Below, piece after piece: positions 54,901 to 64,000 of a stretch of 64,000 bases of DNA. Below the pieces are notes generated by a model. That model made no database searches and was not told where the DNA came from. It worked only from the letters and a program-made list of their open reading frames with translations. Source of the stretch: Przewalskia tangutica (Eukaryota; Streptophyta; Magnoliopsida; Solanales; Solanaceae); the NCBI GenBank assembly GCA_029844215.1, contig JAQGDG010000036.1:2767187-2831186 (forward strand), in the 5' to 3' direction. The position numbers and the translations under genes were made by a program. Numbering within the stretch: position 1 is the stretch's first letter; each line of letters begins with the position of its first letter.

Positions 54901-55330
54901 TTCCGAGGGGGTATTTATAGCAAAACCCAAGGCCAACCAATGGCGAGATCAAGCCATGTGCAAGGCAAGTGTAAGGCCTAGATCAAGCCAAGTGCACCTA
55001 ACCTACTCCACCAAACATGGCACAAAACAAGCCCGCAAACAAGGCCCGAAATAAGGGACCGATCGGCGAGGCCAACCAACCCTTGACCGCCCCACTAAAT
55101 CGTCAATGAGGGTGACAAGTGTCACCCTCCGTTAACCCAAAATATTTCGTCTCTCGGAAAAATCCATAAAAAATATAAATGTCATGGCGGAATTTTCCTA
55201 CAGAAATGGAAAGCGTTTAGTCAACGACTCTGTCGGGTGTTGTGCACAAAGTGAAAATCGGCGAAGCCTACTTAAGCTTCAAAATTTTCTCGTCGTCCTT
55301 ACGTCATACACTGGAAATACGGGTATAACA
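51942..55330 (-). mobile_element. 3' LTR of M4
   Basis: 3389 bp. On the minus strand TATAAATA is at 54912-54919, micro-uORF MPKIP at 54698-54715 and donor-like GT at 54476-54477. The 3'-end hairpin is at about 52183-52208. The open frames 52378-52812 and 52861-53115 are chance frames in its GC-rich half. Confidence 0.94.
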
Positions 55331-55400
55331 TTCTCCTCGCCGAAACATTCGTCGAATGTTCCTTCTAAATCTCAAAACAAGCGCGCGCGGTATAGTCTTC
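55331..55400 (-). promoter_or_regulatory. Polypurine tract, palindrome and 3' hairpin of M4
   Basis: On the minus strand the tract (about 55331-55343) is damaged (GGCGAGGAGAA). AACATTCG/CGAATGTT (55344-55351, 55353-55360) is intact but its loop is one base. A degraded AGTATAG/CTATAC stem follows (about 55390-55422). Confidence 0.75.
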
Positions 55401-55539
55401 GCTACTATACTTACGAGAACAATCACGCCGCACGTGTACGAAACACCCGCGCAAATACCTCCATCCAAGTCCACGAGGAAACACCTCTAACATTACCACA
55501 AACACCTCTCTCCGGGGTCTAACATTACCACTTTTGTCA

Positions 55540-56380
55540 TACATGCTCGCTTCTCCCTTTACTCGTCGTGATGATACCACTTTTGTCACTTTGCCGCGAG
55601 GTTCTAGTGTCACTCCGGCGACCGACAATTGGTGCCGCTGCGTGCGATCCACGAAAGTCGTACACTCGAACTCTTACCACGTTTACGAAAGCGCTTGGTT
55701 TCCAAAACTGAGTCCTTATCTCTAACGTGGTCATCGTTAGCGGGAACACTCTGGATGGATCTCGATGCTTTCCGATCATAACAAAGCGAAAGCGGACGTC
55801 TTGCCTCTAAGTCGGACGGCAAATGCTAACCTATAGGCAACTGGCCTATTCTTCACATGAACAAGGGCCCAAGTAACTCGGGCTAAGTTCCTCTGTTTTC
55901 CAAAACTCGTCACATGACGGGGTGGTACTTTCAAGAAGACCGGCCGTCGGCCTAAACTCTAAGCGTCGTCGCCGATTATCCATACGATTTCTGCATTTGC
56001 GGAACCTCTTCTGACAAGTTTTACCTATCCACGATCTGTGGAACAAGCTGAACCAACTATCTGAATCTTGCCAACATCGAACCAATCGGCCGCGACTTAC
56101 ATCCGCCCCTACCGGGCCGTAAGGCGACATCCGAACCTTTGAAATGGTAGCAAACTCTCCTCCACGGAGACAACAATCTCACAACTACCCACGAAATCCA
56201 CATGGCGGCGGCGAATGCGGTCTGAGACTACTTTGAGTTCTTAACCACTTGGTAAAACTTCCGAAACAAAAGCAGCGTACCACAGGCTCATTTATGCGTC
56301 TAAGGTGAAGGTAGGCACCCGTGCGACCTTACAACCTTCGATTAATCAACAACTGCCGAGTAAGCGGTCTTTGCTAGAAG
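55540..56380 (-). pseudogene. Integrase core to chromodomain remnant of M4
   Basis: Minus-strand counterpart of the E3 remnant: the core end (about 56100-56340, including MSPYGPVGADV), the C-terminal domain (about 55950-56000), and the chromodomain linker and tail (about 55540-55830, with IQSVPANDDHVR). No frame is intact. Confidence 0.7.
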
Positions 56381-56900
56381 ACAAGGCGGTGACCTCGCCG
56401 GCCGACTGCGGTCGAATACGTCCACGAACTCGTCTGTTGGTTAACTAAACTGGGCCTAACACCCTCGTGACCCTACCACAGGCGGGACCGCCGCCTGACC
56501 CGCCACCAAACATGCGGCGGGTTGACCCGCGCGTGGCCTCGGCCCGACGGCAGCGCTCGCGCTAGCTCTCAGAAGGAAAACTCTCGCTAATCACGTTACG
56601 AAAACCTAGCGGTCTTCTTAGCTCAACTACCCTCTTTCGTACCACACTACTCGGGGACTTATCCGTAACATAGCTCACGTGCACTATGCACTCCTATAAA
56701 GGTCAAACATAAACATCGTCTTTTACTCGAGATGGCCTTACCTCTAAGGTCTCTGCGTATAAAACTCTAAGGCTCACTTTCTCATCCCCCAATCTTACTT
56801 GGTTAACTAACGAGATTTCTAATCACCATTTACACAATGCTATCAGAATATAACCCTTAAGGTATACTACTTATCACACATACTAAACCAGAGGGTTAAA
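56381..56900 (-). other. Conserved noncoding module of M4 (core about 56400-56555)
   Basis: Reverse complement of the E3 module. The inverted repeat GCGGGT-CA-ACCCGC is kept. Sequence outside the core (to about 56900) also aligns with E3 27560-27900. Confidence 0.72.
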
Positions 56901-56935
56901 GATCTATCTGTATCTCTTGCTTGCTCCCTTAGTCG

Positions 56936-57713
56936 TTCTAATCAAACACTGCCCGTGAGCGCATAGCTAAGGAAGATGACGAACTACCGCGATCACGAAG
57001 GCTAAGTCCTCGCATGAGGACACTCTTTCGACATCGGACCACACAGCGGTCGCCGTGCAACAAGTACCAACTAAAAAGCGACATTCCACGAGATGGCGCT
57101 GGCTGTGAACAACAGAAAAAGCGAATCGGATGGCTGGAACGCCCGTGTGGCCGTGAGCGGAAGCTCTGGGCTCGACCAACTCCTGCGTACCGAGCGTCCA
57201 CGAACCACAGTGGAGGACCTTTACCTTTGGTGGATCGCATAATCTAATCTCTTTGGTGAGCGACTCGCCTCATGAGTTACCAAAGACCTTGCTACTGGCC
57301 TCTTACCTGTCCTTGGTTAACCCGTCGACCTACGTTTCTCGTCTGCGTGCATAAGCGTACGAGGCCATGCTCGAGCCTAGCGAAGAACTTACTCTTGACG
57401 CCTTACCGTTGATATTTATCAAGACTCGCGATACATCGGTATACTCTGGTAGTCAAATCCATAGTTAATGTGAGTGCGCCTCTTTGCAATCTATATTCCT
57501 GTCCGATGCGTGGGGTGAAGGTTCAAATATCATGGCGCGATGGAGCTGCGCGCCGGGTGCTAAACTCTGCTGGGGGTAGTGACGTCGCAGAACTCCCCAA
57601 ATGAAGCACCACCCCAGGTGATGATCGGGCCTGTGCCCTCGTAACCCTCTGTACTCTACTCGCGACTCCTCATTTGCCTTGTCCTCTGGGCGGGTTGCCT
57701 GCAGCGGAGGCAT
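56936..57713 (-). pseudogene. gag: gag remnant of M4
   Basis: The ATG at 57713 (minus) opens MPPLQATRPEDKANEES. A later open piece (56938-57240) has the basic stretch and the degraded knuckle region found in E3. Frames are broken in several places. Confidence 0.75.
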
Positions 57714-57820
57714 AGCGGTGAGGGAAAGAAATACGTTAGAGGTCCGACTTACAACACCGCTCTAAGGCACGATCTCGAGTGAGAAGAATGAAACCAATCC
57801 TAAATATCCTATAGCCTCAC

Positions 57821-57850
57821 GATTATTGGTGTGGTGCGCGTGCGATAATC
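57821..57850 (-). other. Leader hairpin of M4, loop degraded
   Basis: On the minus strand the basal arm GATTATCG pairs with the ATAATC arm, but the apex reads GCGCGCACC where others have GTGTTGTGCACC, so the GTGCAC loop is lost or misread. Confidence 0.55.
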
Positions 57851-57887
57851 AAGACTCTGCTGGATCTGATGCGTAGACACTTTCAGG

Positions 57888-57905
57888 ATTAAGCGCTCGA
57901 TACCA
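57888..57905 (-). promoter_or_regulatory. Primer-binding site of M4
   Basis: Minus-strand TGGTATCGAGCGCTTAATCC, four bases from the 5' LTR. Confidence 0.85.
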
Positions 57906-57909
57906 CTTT

Positions 57910-60900
57910 TGTCACGACCGAACTGGGCTGTGGTGGTGCCTTACCGGGCACCACTAGTGATACAACATCCAGTGTCGTGAACATAAAACACATACATGAA
58001 ACAAATGAAGTACAAAGCGATGTCTGAGGAAAACTTGCCTTTCGGCATATATATAAATAACAACTCTTACAAATGAGCAGTTAAATCCTTTTTACAAACC
58101 ACACTTGCGATACTACGGACCTCAGAAATTATATGACAACAATGGCGGGGCAGGGCCCGCCATACCACGAATGTAAATACCTACAACGCGGGGACTATGC
58201 AAGATAAGCCTCGGAGAAGCGGAGCTTTCCCAAAATGACGTGACCACTAGGCGAGGATCAGCGGCGGTGTACTTTTACTGCGGCGTGAGCGGCCCGAAGG
58301 TCGATCTGGTACCAGTATGTGAAACATGAAGATCGTAAATGAAATCATAGTAGTCTATAGAAAGCGGGAGACATGTATGATAACCAAACTACGATTCGCG
58401 ATAAATAGCGATCGTATCTAGTGGGGACTCGCGCCCTCAAAGTCATCACTCGATATAACAATGGGTCTCACGCCCGACATCAATCATGCGTGGAATACCT
58501 TCCTCATGCGGCGATCGATGATAGAAAAGCACGAGGAATACATATGAGCAGCGGGTCCCACGTGTCCAAATAAAATAGTCTGCGGGGTAAATGCGAAGGC
58601 ATGGCGACTACTAACACCCAGTACTAACAAGGTCATAAAGCGTATCATGATATCTGTCTGAACCGTCGCATGATCAAAGGTGGTCGCTCGCGCATGATAT
58701 CAAATGTGCGCGTCTAGCCACAGAACTCCGCGACTCCGCATAGGCCAATCATAGGCGCGTGAGGTATAACCCGCGTCGGTGGCTACTCCGGCGTCGTCAC
58801 GGACTCGCGATCCGCGTAGCCACATAGACGCGTGACCGTAAAGGCGCGCTAACACGGAACTCGTAGCTCGCATAGGCCCCGGGACCGCGTAGGTATTCTC
58901 GAATCATGGTCCCAGACCGCTGAGTCTACCACGCGTGGAGGCGGCAACCCGGAAACACGGTGAGTGGTATAAATACCAACATAACGGTTTATCGTTTAGA
59001 CAACATAAGCACAATCGAGGAAAATCCTTTACACAAACATCACGAGAATACTAACACCGTAGCATCCTAATATGATTACTTATCAAATCAAACACGAAGG
59101 TATTACAAGGCTATCACAAACCAATACAATCAAGTTATTCACATAAGGTACTTACTATATGATTAACGAGATCGGGTTTTATCCCCAAGTACTTTATACA
59201 ATAACTCTTTAAAGATATGTTACTTCACAAAACCACACAATACATAGTATATGAAAATAGAGTGATTATCTTTTGAAGTAAATCAAAACACTTACCTTTG
59301 TAAAATCAAGTAACAACATTATTTTCCAAGCGTCGAGTTTGCCTAATTTCAAATGTTCCACGGTTCTTATTTTAGAAAGGTTTAGTATTTCATAGTCTTA
59401 TTCATTTAAGAATATAATTCTCTTTTAAACTATCGAGAAACATAAGCCTTATATGTGAGTAGGATATTCTTGTTTATAACAATCTTATTCTGACCGTGAT
59501 CTAGGAAATATCATTTTGTCTCGTCTTAGATTCTATGCGGATGGAAGTTTCTCTTGGTTTTAATAATACTTAATCTGTCAAAACATTTCCTTTTATTACT
59601 GTGATGGTTTGTGATACGTTACGATTTCGAAATCGATAAACATTCTTAAGCGTTATTATCTAACTTCCCATAAAGCTAGTATAACTCTTAAGTTTTCAAA
59701 AACCAAATATTACTTCTTCTTTGAAATGATTCAAAAATCTTTTGAAATACTTCAAGTTCTTTATTAACACATAACAAGCGGTTATAGTTCAAATCGATTT
59801 ACCTTTTAAAAACCACAAGTATTTTCTTACCAACATAAAAAGTGTTATAACACTTTATGTTTTAAACCAATCAAATACATTTAGCACATGTCGTCTACCG
59901 TACTACATAGTTCACACATATCATGCTAGAAGAGATAGGAAGAGGTTCACATACCTCGCGGCAGTATCGACTAATAGCAAAAGCGCTCAAGTACTTCCAA
60001 CCGTGTCGGCTACTCCTTAAGCCAAGTAGATCGCGCCATCGTAGTACTCAACCTATAAGGCCACAGCGACTTATTAATATTTAGATCTTATCGTAGAACA
60101 TTCTCTGAGAAAATTCGTAGCCTCCCCCATGGCGTAAATCTCTCGCTTTATCGAGGCCGGCTACCAAGCCAACCAGGGGGGGGTTTGCACGTCTAACCGG
60201 ACGTGTAGGATTCTACTTCACAGCAAAGCTACACAAGTCTCTTCATGTCTGATCTATGTAATTCTGATTCGATGCTCTTCTTTCGAAAAGGTTTCTTATT
60301 ATTGAGCTTAAGTCAAAGACATTGCGATAACAGCGTTCAGTTCTATATAGTATACTTCAACTATATAATCATACAACATGTAATTTCAATTACAATGAGG
60401 ACAAGATATTTACCTCGATAAGCCCATAATTATCAGTTATAATGTCGATCCTAAGCAAGGTTTAGCTCTGCTCCGTGCGCTCCAAACAACCCTTATAAGT
60501 TCTAACCAACTTCTACTTAAATACTTCAACCAACTATGAAGATTTCCTTAGGGTTTGGTTTGAGACAAAAAGGACAAAAGGTAGTATTTCCGGGCTCTAC
60601 GTATAGAGGTAACTTTTGGAATACAACAAGGTAAAGGCTAAGGTATTTTGGGCATTATAACAATACTTGGAGAGTATTTCTACACCACAATAAAGGGGGG
60701 GTATTATGAAAACAACTAGGCTAGGGGTACACTCTCGGCTAGCACCCCTGGGGGTGCTCTCGGCAGGGGGAGGCCTCGAACTCTACACAAAGGGAGAGGA
60801 GGAGGATTTTAACACTTAGAAATATTTAGGAATGGATGAACAAGTCTTCCTGGGGGTATTTATAGCAAAACCCAAGGCCAACCAATGGCCAAGATCAAGC

Positions 60901-61276
60901 CATGTGCAAGGCAAGTGTAAGGCCTAGATCAAGCCAAGTGCACCCTAACCCTACTCCACCAAACACGGCGCAAAACAAGCCACAAACAAGGCCCCAAAAT
61001 AAAGGGACCCGATCGGCGAGGCCAACCAACCCTTGATCGCCACTAAATCGTCAATGAGGGTGACAAGTGTCACCTCCGTTAAAAATATTTAGTCTCTCGG
61101 AAAAATCCAAAAATATAAATATCATAGCGAATTTTCCTACGAAAGCTTTGGAAACGTTTAGTCGGCGACTCTAATCGGGTGTTGTGCACAAAGTGAAAAT
61201 CGGTCAAGCCTACTTAAGCTTCAAAATTTTCTACGTACGTCCTTACGTACATACACTGGAAATACGGGGTATAACA
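57910..61276 (-). mobile_element. 5' LTR of M4
   Basis: 3367 bp. On the minus strand it starts TGTTATACCCCG at 61276. The 3'-end hairpin is at about 58142-58163. The GC-rich half differs from the other copy by many small indels, while the AT-rich part is almost the same. Confidence 0.94.
60412..60864 (-). promoter_or_regulatory. M4 5' LTR: TATA, micro-uORF, donor-like site
   Basis: On the minus strand TATAAATA is at 60857-60864, MPKIP and stop at 60638-60655, and CGAG/GTAA with GT at 60412-60413. Confidence 0.65.
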
Positions 61277-61281
61277 CTTGT
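61277..61281 (+). repeat. Target-site duplication CTTGT, right of M4
   Basis: Exact match to 51937-51941; LTR-C sequence continues after it. Confidence 0.93.
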
Positions 61282-63493
61282 AGGGGATTAGTGGAGATGA
61301 TTTTAGCGGGAAGAAGAATTTCAAAGAGGAGCTAAAGTTGCTAAGGATCGACTTGTAATCTTGGAGCATTTTTTTGGGCTAAATGAGGTATAATCTTCGT
61401 CTTACTTTTGTAATTGAAGATTCCATGTTATTATAAGTTAGAAATGATCATGTGATATGTGTTATGAAGATTGATAAGTGTTATGGAAATTTGGAAGCCG
61501 TCAAAGAAAATGACATGTTAAGCCGTTTGAAATTGAAATACAAATTGGTCGATAATTAGAAATCGCCGCATGTTTACCTACTTGAGGATTGTAGTAGTTA
61601 TAATCAATTGTAGCTAGATAACATGTTATATTAAACCACTTGGATTGAAAAGGTTGGAAGCAATTTGTATTGTTATCACAATTTGTCGAATGGACATTGT
61701 ATTTTGGACTTGTGTGATATCAATTGTGGGCGGAATTTTACACCGCGTCTTGTGGCGTGTAATCCCTGTGTTAACTACTTTGTTGAGCCTTAAATGTGGC
61801 GTGTTTGGTTATTGAATTCGGCCTTGAAAACGTGGCAAAGTATGTAGAAACAAAGGAAGTGTTGTCAGATTTTAGTAGAATTTAGTGACTTTGCACTTAG
61901 AATATTCTACGTTTGAAGTAAGAAGTTAATAGGCGTGCTATGGTCATTATAGGTTGACATACTAAATGCGGCGCGAATTGGACTTAGCAAGTGGATTAAA
62001 CCGAAGAGGTATGTGGAACTTTCTTATCTCTTGAGCATGAATAAGTTGTAAATGTATAGTACGGTGAGACGTCTGAATTTTGACAATCTAGGTCCATTTG
62101 ATATCCTTTACTAGTTTTATGAATGGCCAAATCGGGTGAGTTAGGAGATTAACTTCGCTTCTTTGAAAGTATTAAGGATGTCTTAAGTTTTATTAAAGTT
62201 AAGGGACTTGAAGAGTTTTAAAGTATGTGATACTTGTTCGTTTAAGCGTATAAGTCCCTTGGATAGGAAATTGTATTTGGCTAAAGTATAAAGTGAATAT
62301 AACGACTTTATGGGAAGTTGGTTATATTTGTTTTATGGAAAGATAAATGACTTGATTGTAATGAAAAGGCAATTTGATTTGAAGGCATCAATTGCCTAAA
62401 GTTTTATAAGAAAAAAAGTCACTTGATTTAGAAACCTAACTTTATTTCTAAAGGTATTGTGACTTGTCTTGAAAAATAATTTTGACTTGATACTCACGGT
62501 TAATAGTATCTTGGAGGTTTTATATGAAGGGGAGTCGTTTTTTTAAAATATTTGAAGTATTTAGTACTTTGGGTTAAATTCCCGGATCTTTATAAAAGAC
62601 ATGTTAGTGCCTTAAGTAAACTAAAATGAGAGTGTATGTGAACAAGAATAATAAGAAGTTAGGGGGGATTCTTAACTTGCTTATATATTGTATGATAGCC
62701 GGTTTTGTGCTAGTGGTATATTATTCATTCACAGAATTAGGTCGTTCCGGGCTTGTGGCATTTGCGTATTCCATGGATTTGCTACCGCGTCACGATAAGT
62801 AGGAATACCTCATGCGAGTCGCAAGGGCTTATGCGAGTGAAATAGTCCATCACGAGGAATACCTCATGCGGGTCCATCACGACCTATCACGGGTGAAATA
62901 GTCTCGAAGTAGGATTGCTTAATCTTCTGCGGGCGGGTGGTCACTGCTTGATCGTGAGCTTCTAGTTTATATTGTAAAGTATACTACTATTTACTCTGCA
63001 TTGTTATTAAGGCCTTCGTGTCTTTGTTAATTGCGTTATCATACCCGTCTCCGATTTTATTATAGACTTATGATTTCATTCACATTTTCAGTTTCACATA
63101 TTCGGTACATGTTGTCTGCGACCTCGCCGGGGATGCGTTCATGCCGCAGGTAAGTCTGAGTTCTTTGATCCTGCGCTTAGGATCACTGTTGGTTGAGAAG
63201 CTCCTTTATTCCGAGGCTTATCTGCAGCATTGTCGGTTGTTGTACATTAGGGTATGGCGGGCCCTGTCACTTGAGTTGTTATTCTTAGAGGTGCATAGTC
63301 ACGGTGGTTTGGGTTGTAAATAAAAAAATATCTTGTTTTATTTGTATAGTTTACGGAAGGTGGCCTTGCTCGGCTTCTTTGTTGTTATTTTATGTTTAAG
63401 AATTTTATCGATTGTGTATGTTCCGCTTATTCTCCGATGTATACCGAAAGGGTGCCTGGTAGGGCACGATCGCGAGCAGGTCGGGTCGTGACA
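61282..63493 (+). mobile_element. 5' LTR of element C, right part
   Basis: It continues LTR-C and ends GGGTCGTGACA at 63493, with a primer site after it, so this is a 5' LTR of about 2.7 kb in total. The donor-like ATGAG/GTAT has its GT at 61388-61389; the next base is T, unlike the other copies. The 3'-end hairpin is degraded (about 63253). Confidence 0.9.
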
Positions 63494-64000
63494 AAAGTGG
63501 TATCAAAGCGATTAGTCCTCGGAAAGTATATCTACGCCGTGTGTCTAGTAGAGTCTTGATTATCGATTATTGTGCACCACATCTATAATCAGGAGGCTGC
63601 AGGACATTTAGGATTAGTTTCCATTCTTCTCACTCTAAGATCGTGCGATAGAGCTGTGTGGTTAGGGTCGTCTCACTAATGAGTTATGATTGTTCTGCAC
63701 TACGAGAAAGCGCAGTGACCGAAATATTATGTAGATTGCGTATCCGGTTGGTAATGTTTGTAGTATAGTTGGTATTGGGACATCTGGCTTCAACTATCTG
63801 ATTTATGTAATGGGGTCGTATGTGTTTGCCTAGGATGATTTTAGATTACCGAGTTTGGTAAGGACTAAATAAATCTGGGAAGGTATGAGCAGTTAAGGAA
63901 CTATCATGAAGGTTTTAGGTGCTAATTTGAGATTATTAGGTGATGATGATTTGTTTGAGAATGAAATGGACCCTTAAGAGGTTAATTAAGGACTTAATGG
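63494..64000 (+). mobile_element. Leader of element C (primer site, hairpin, gag-less leader)
   Basis: The primer site TGGTATCAAAGC begins at 63498. The leader hairpin follows at 63557-63591, with GTGCAC at 63572-63577 and a shortened apex. A pyrimidine tract and AG are at about 63618-63639. From 63680 the sequence matches the gag-less leader of M1 and M2, so C is probably non-autonomous too. The rest lies off the right edge. Confidence 0.85.

Larger units (their letters stand above)
51942..61276 (-). mobile_element. Non-autonomous gypsy element M4, minus strand
   Basis: 5' LTR 57910-61276, interior 55331-57909, 3' LTR 51942-55330, exact CTTGT duplication. Its interior order (gag, noncoding module, integrase to chromodomain) is that of E3. 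It is group 1 but inserted in a group-2 LTR. Confidence 0.94.

Overview
The window is plant nuclear DNA made almost entirely of LTR retrotransposons inserted into one another. I find no host gene, rRNA, tRNA or CRISPR array. The kingdom call rests on large Ty3/gypsy LTRs (TGTTATACCCCG or TGTTACACCCC ... GTGACA), a primer-binding site for plant initiator-Met tRNA (TGGTATCAGAGC), pol domains of the chromodomain-bearing Tekay/Del type, and a Ty1/copia relic. LTR style would suit an asterid such as Solanaceae, but that is a guess. Such DNA is typical of pericentromeric heterochromatin.

Layout, from the oldest layer inward. (1) The base layer is a plus-strand copia element, seen only as an RNase H end, 3' tail and LTR edge (45157-45978). 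(2) Minus-strand gypsy element M2 (left LTR to 45156) sits in the copia pol, and minus-strand M3 (45979-48721, continuing off the right after later insertions) sits in the copia LTR. (3) Plus-strand LTR-B (38235-38867) sits in M2's left LTR, and LTR-A (17219-17938 plus 37798-38234) sits in LTR-B. (4) LTR-A was hit twice: by a LINE-like piece (16866-17218, minus) and by element M1 (17940-37792, minus). (5) The LINE-like piece was split by E1 (off the left edge to 16865, plus), and E1's gag was split by E2 (2643-12351, plus, target duplication GATAT). M1 was split by E3 (23061-32656, plus, duplication CCAAT/CTAAT). (6) On the right, M3's LTR holds LTR-D (48722-51453), LTR-D holds element C (LTR 51454-51941 plus 61282-63493, then its leader to the window end), and C's LTR holds M4 (51942-61276, minus, duplication CTTGT).

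E2 is the only element with all of gag, protease, RT, RNase H, integrase and chromodomain, and its frames are broken many times. The others look non-autonomous. E1 has gag but no pol. E3 and M4 have gag, a shared noncoding module, and an integrase-to-chromodomain remnant. M1 has the module plus RNase H and integrase. M2 has only a 1.2 kb noncoding interior. They share cis parts, as expected of parasites using one helper's proteins: primer site, polypurine tract, leader hairpin, palindrome beside the polypurine tract, LTR hairpin, TATA box and early leader.

Main points for a second look: a covarying hairpin with a GUGCAC loop just after the primer site, resembling a retroviral dimerisation site; a conserved five-codon upstream ORF and GAG/GTAA donor-like site in very long LTR leaders; a covarying hairpin near each LTR's 3' end; and a systematic loss of CAG/CTG in one copy of otherwise near-identical repeats, which looks like base-calling or consensus error and would explain much of the frame damage.
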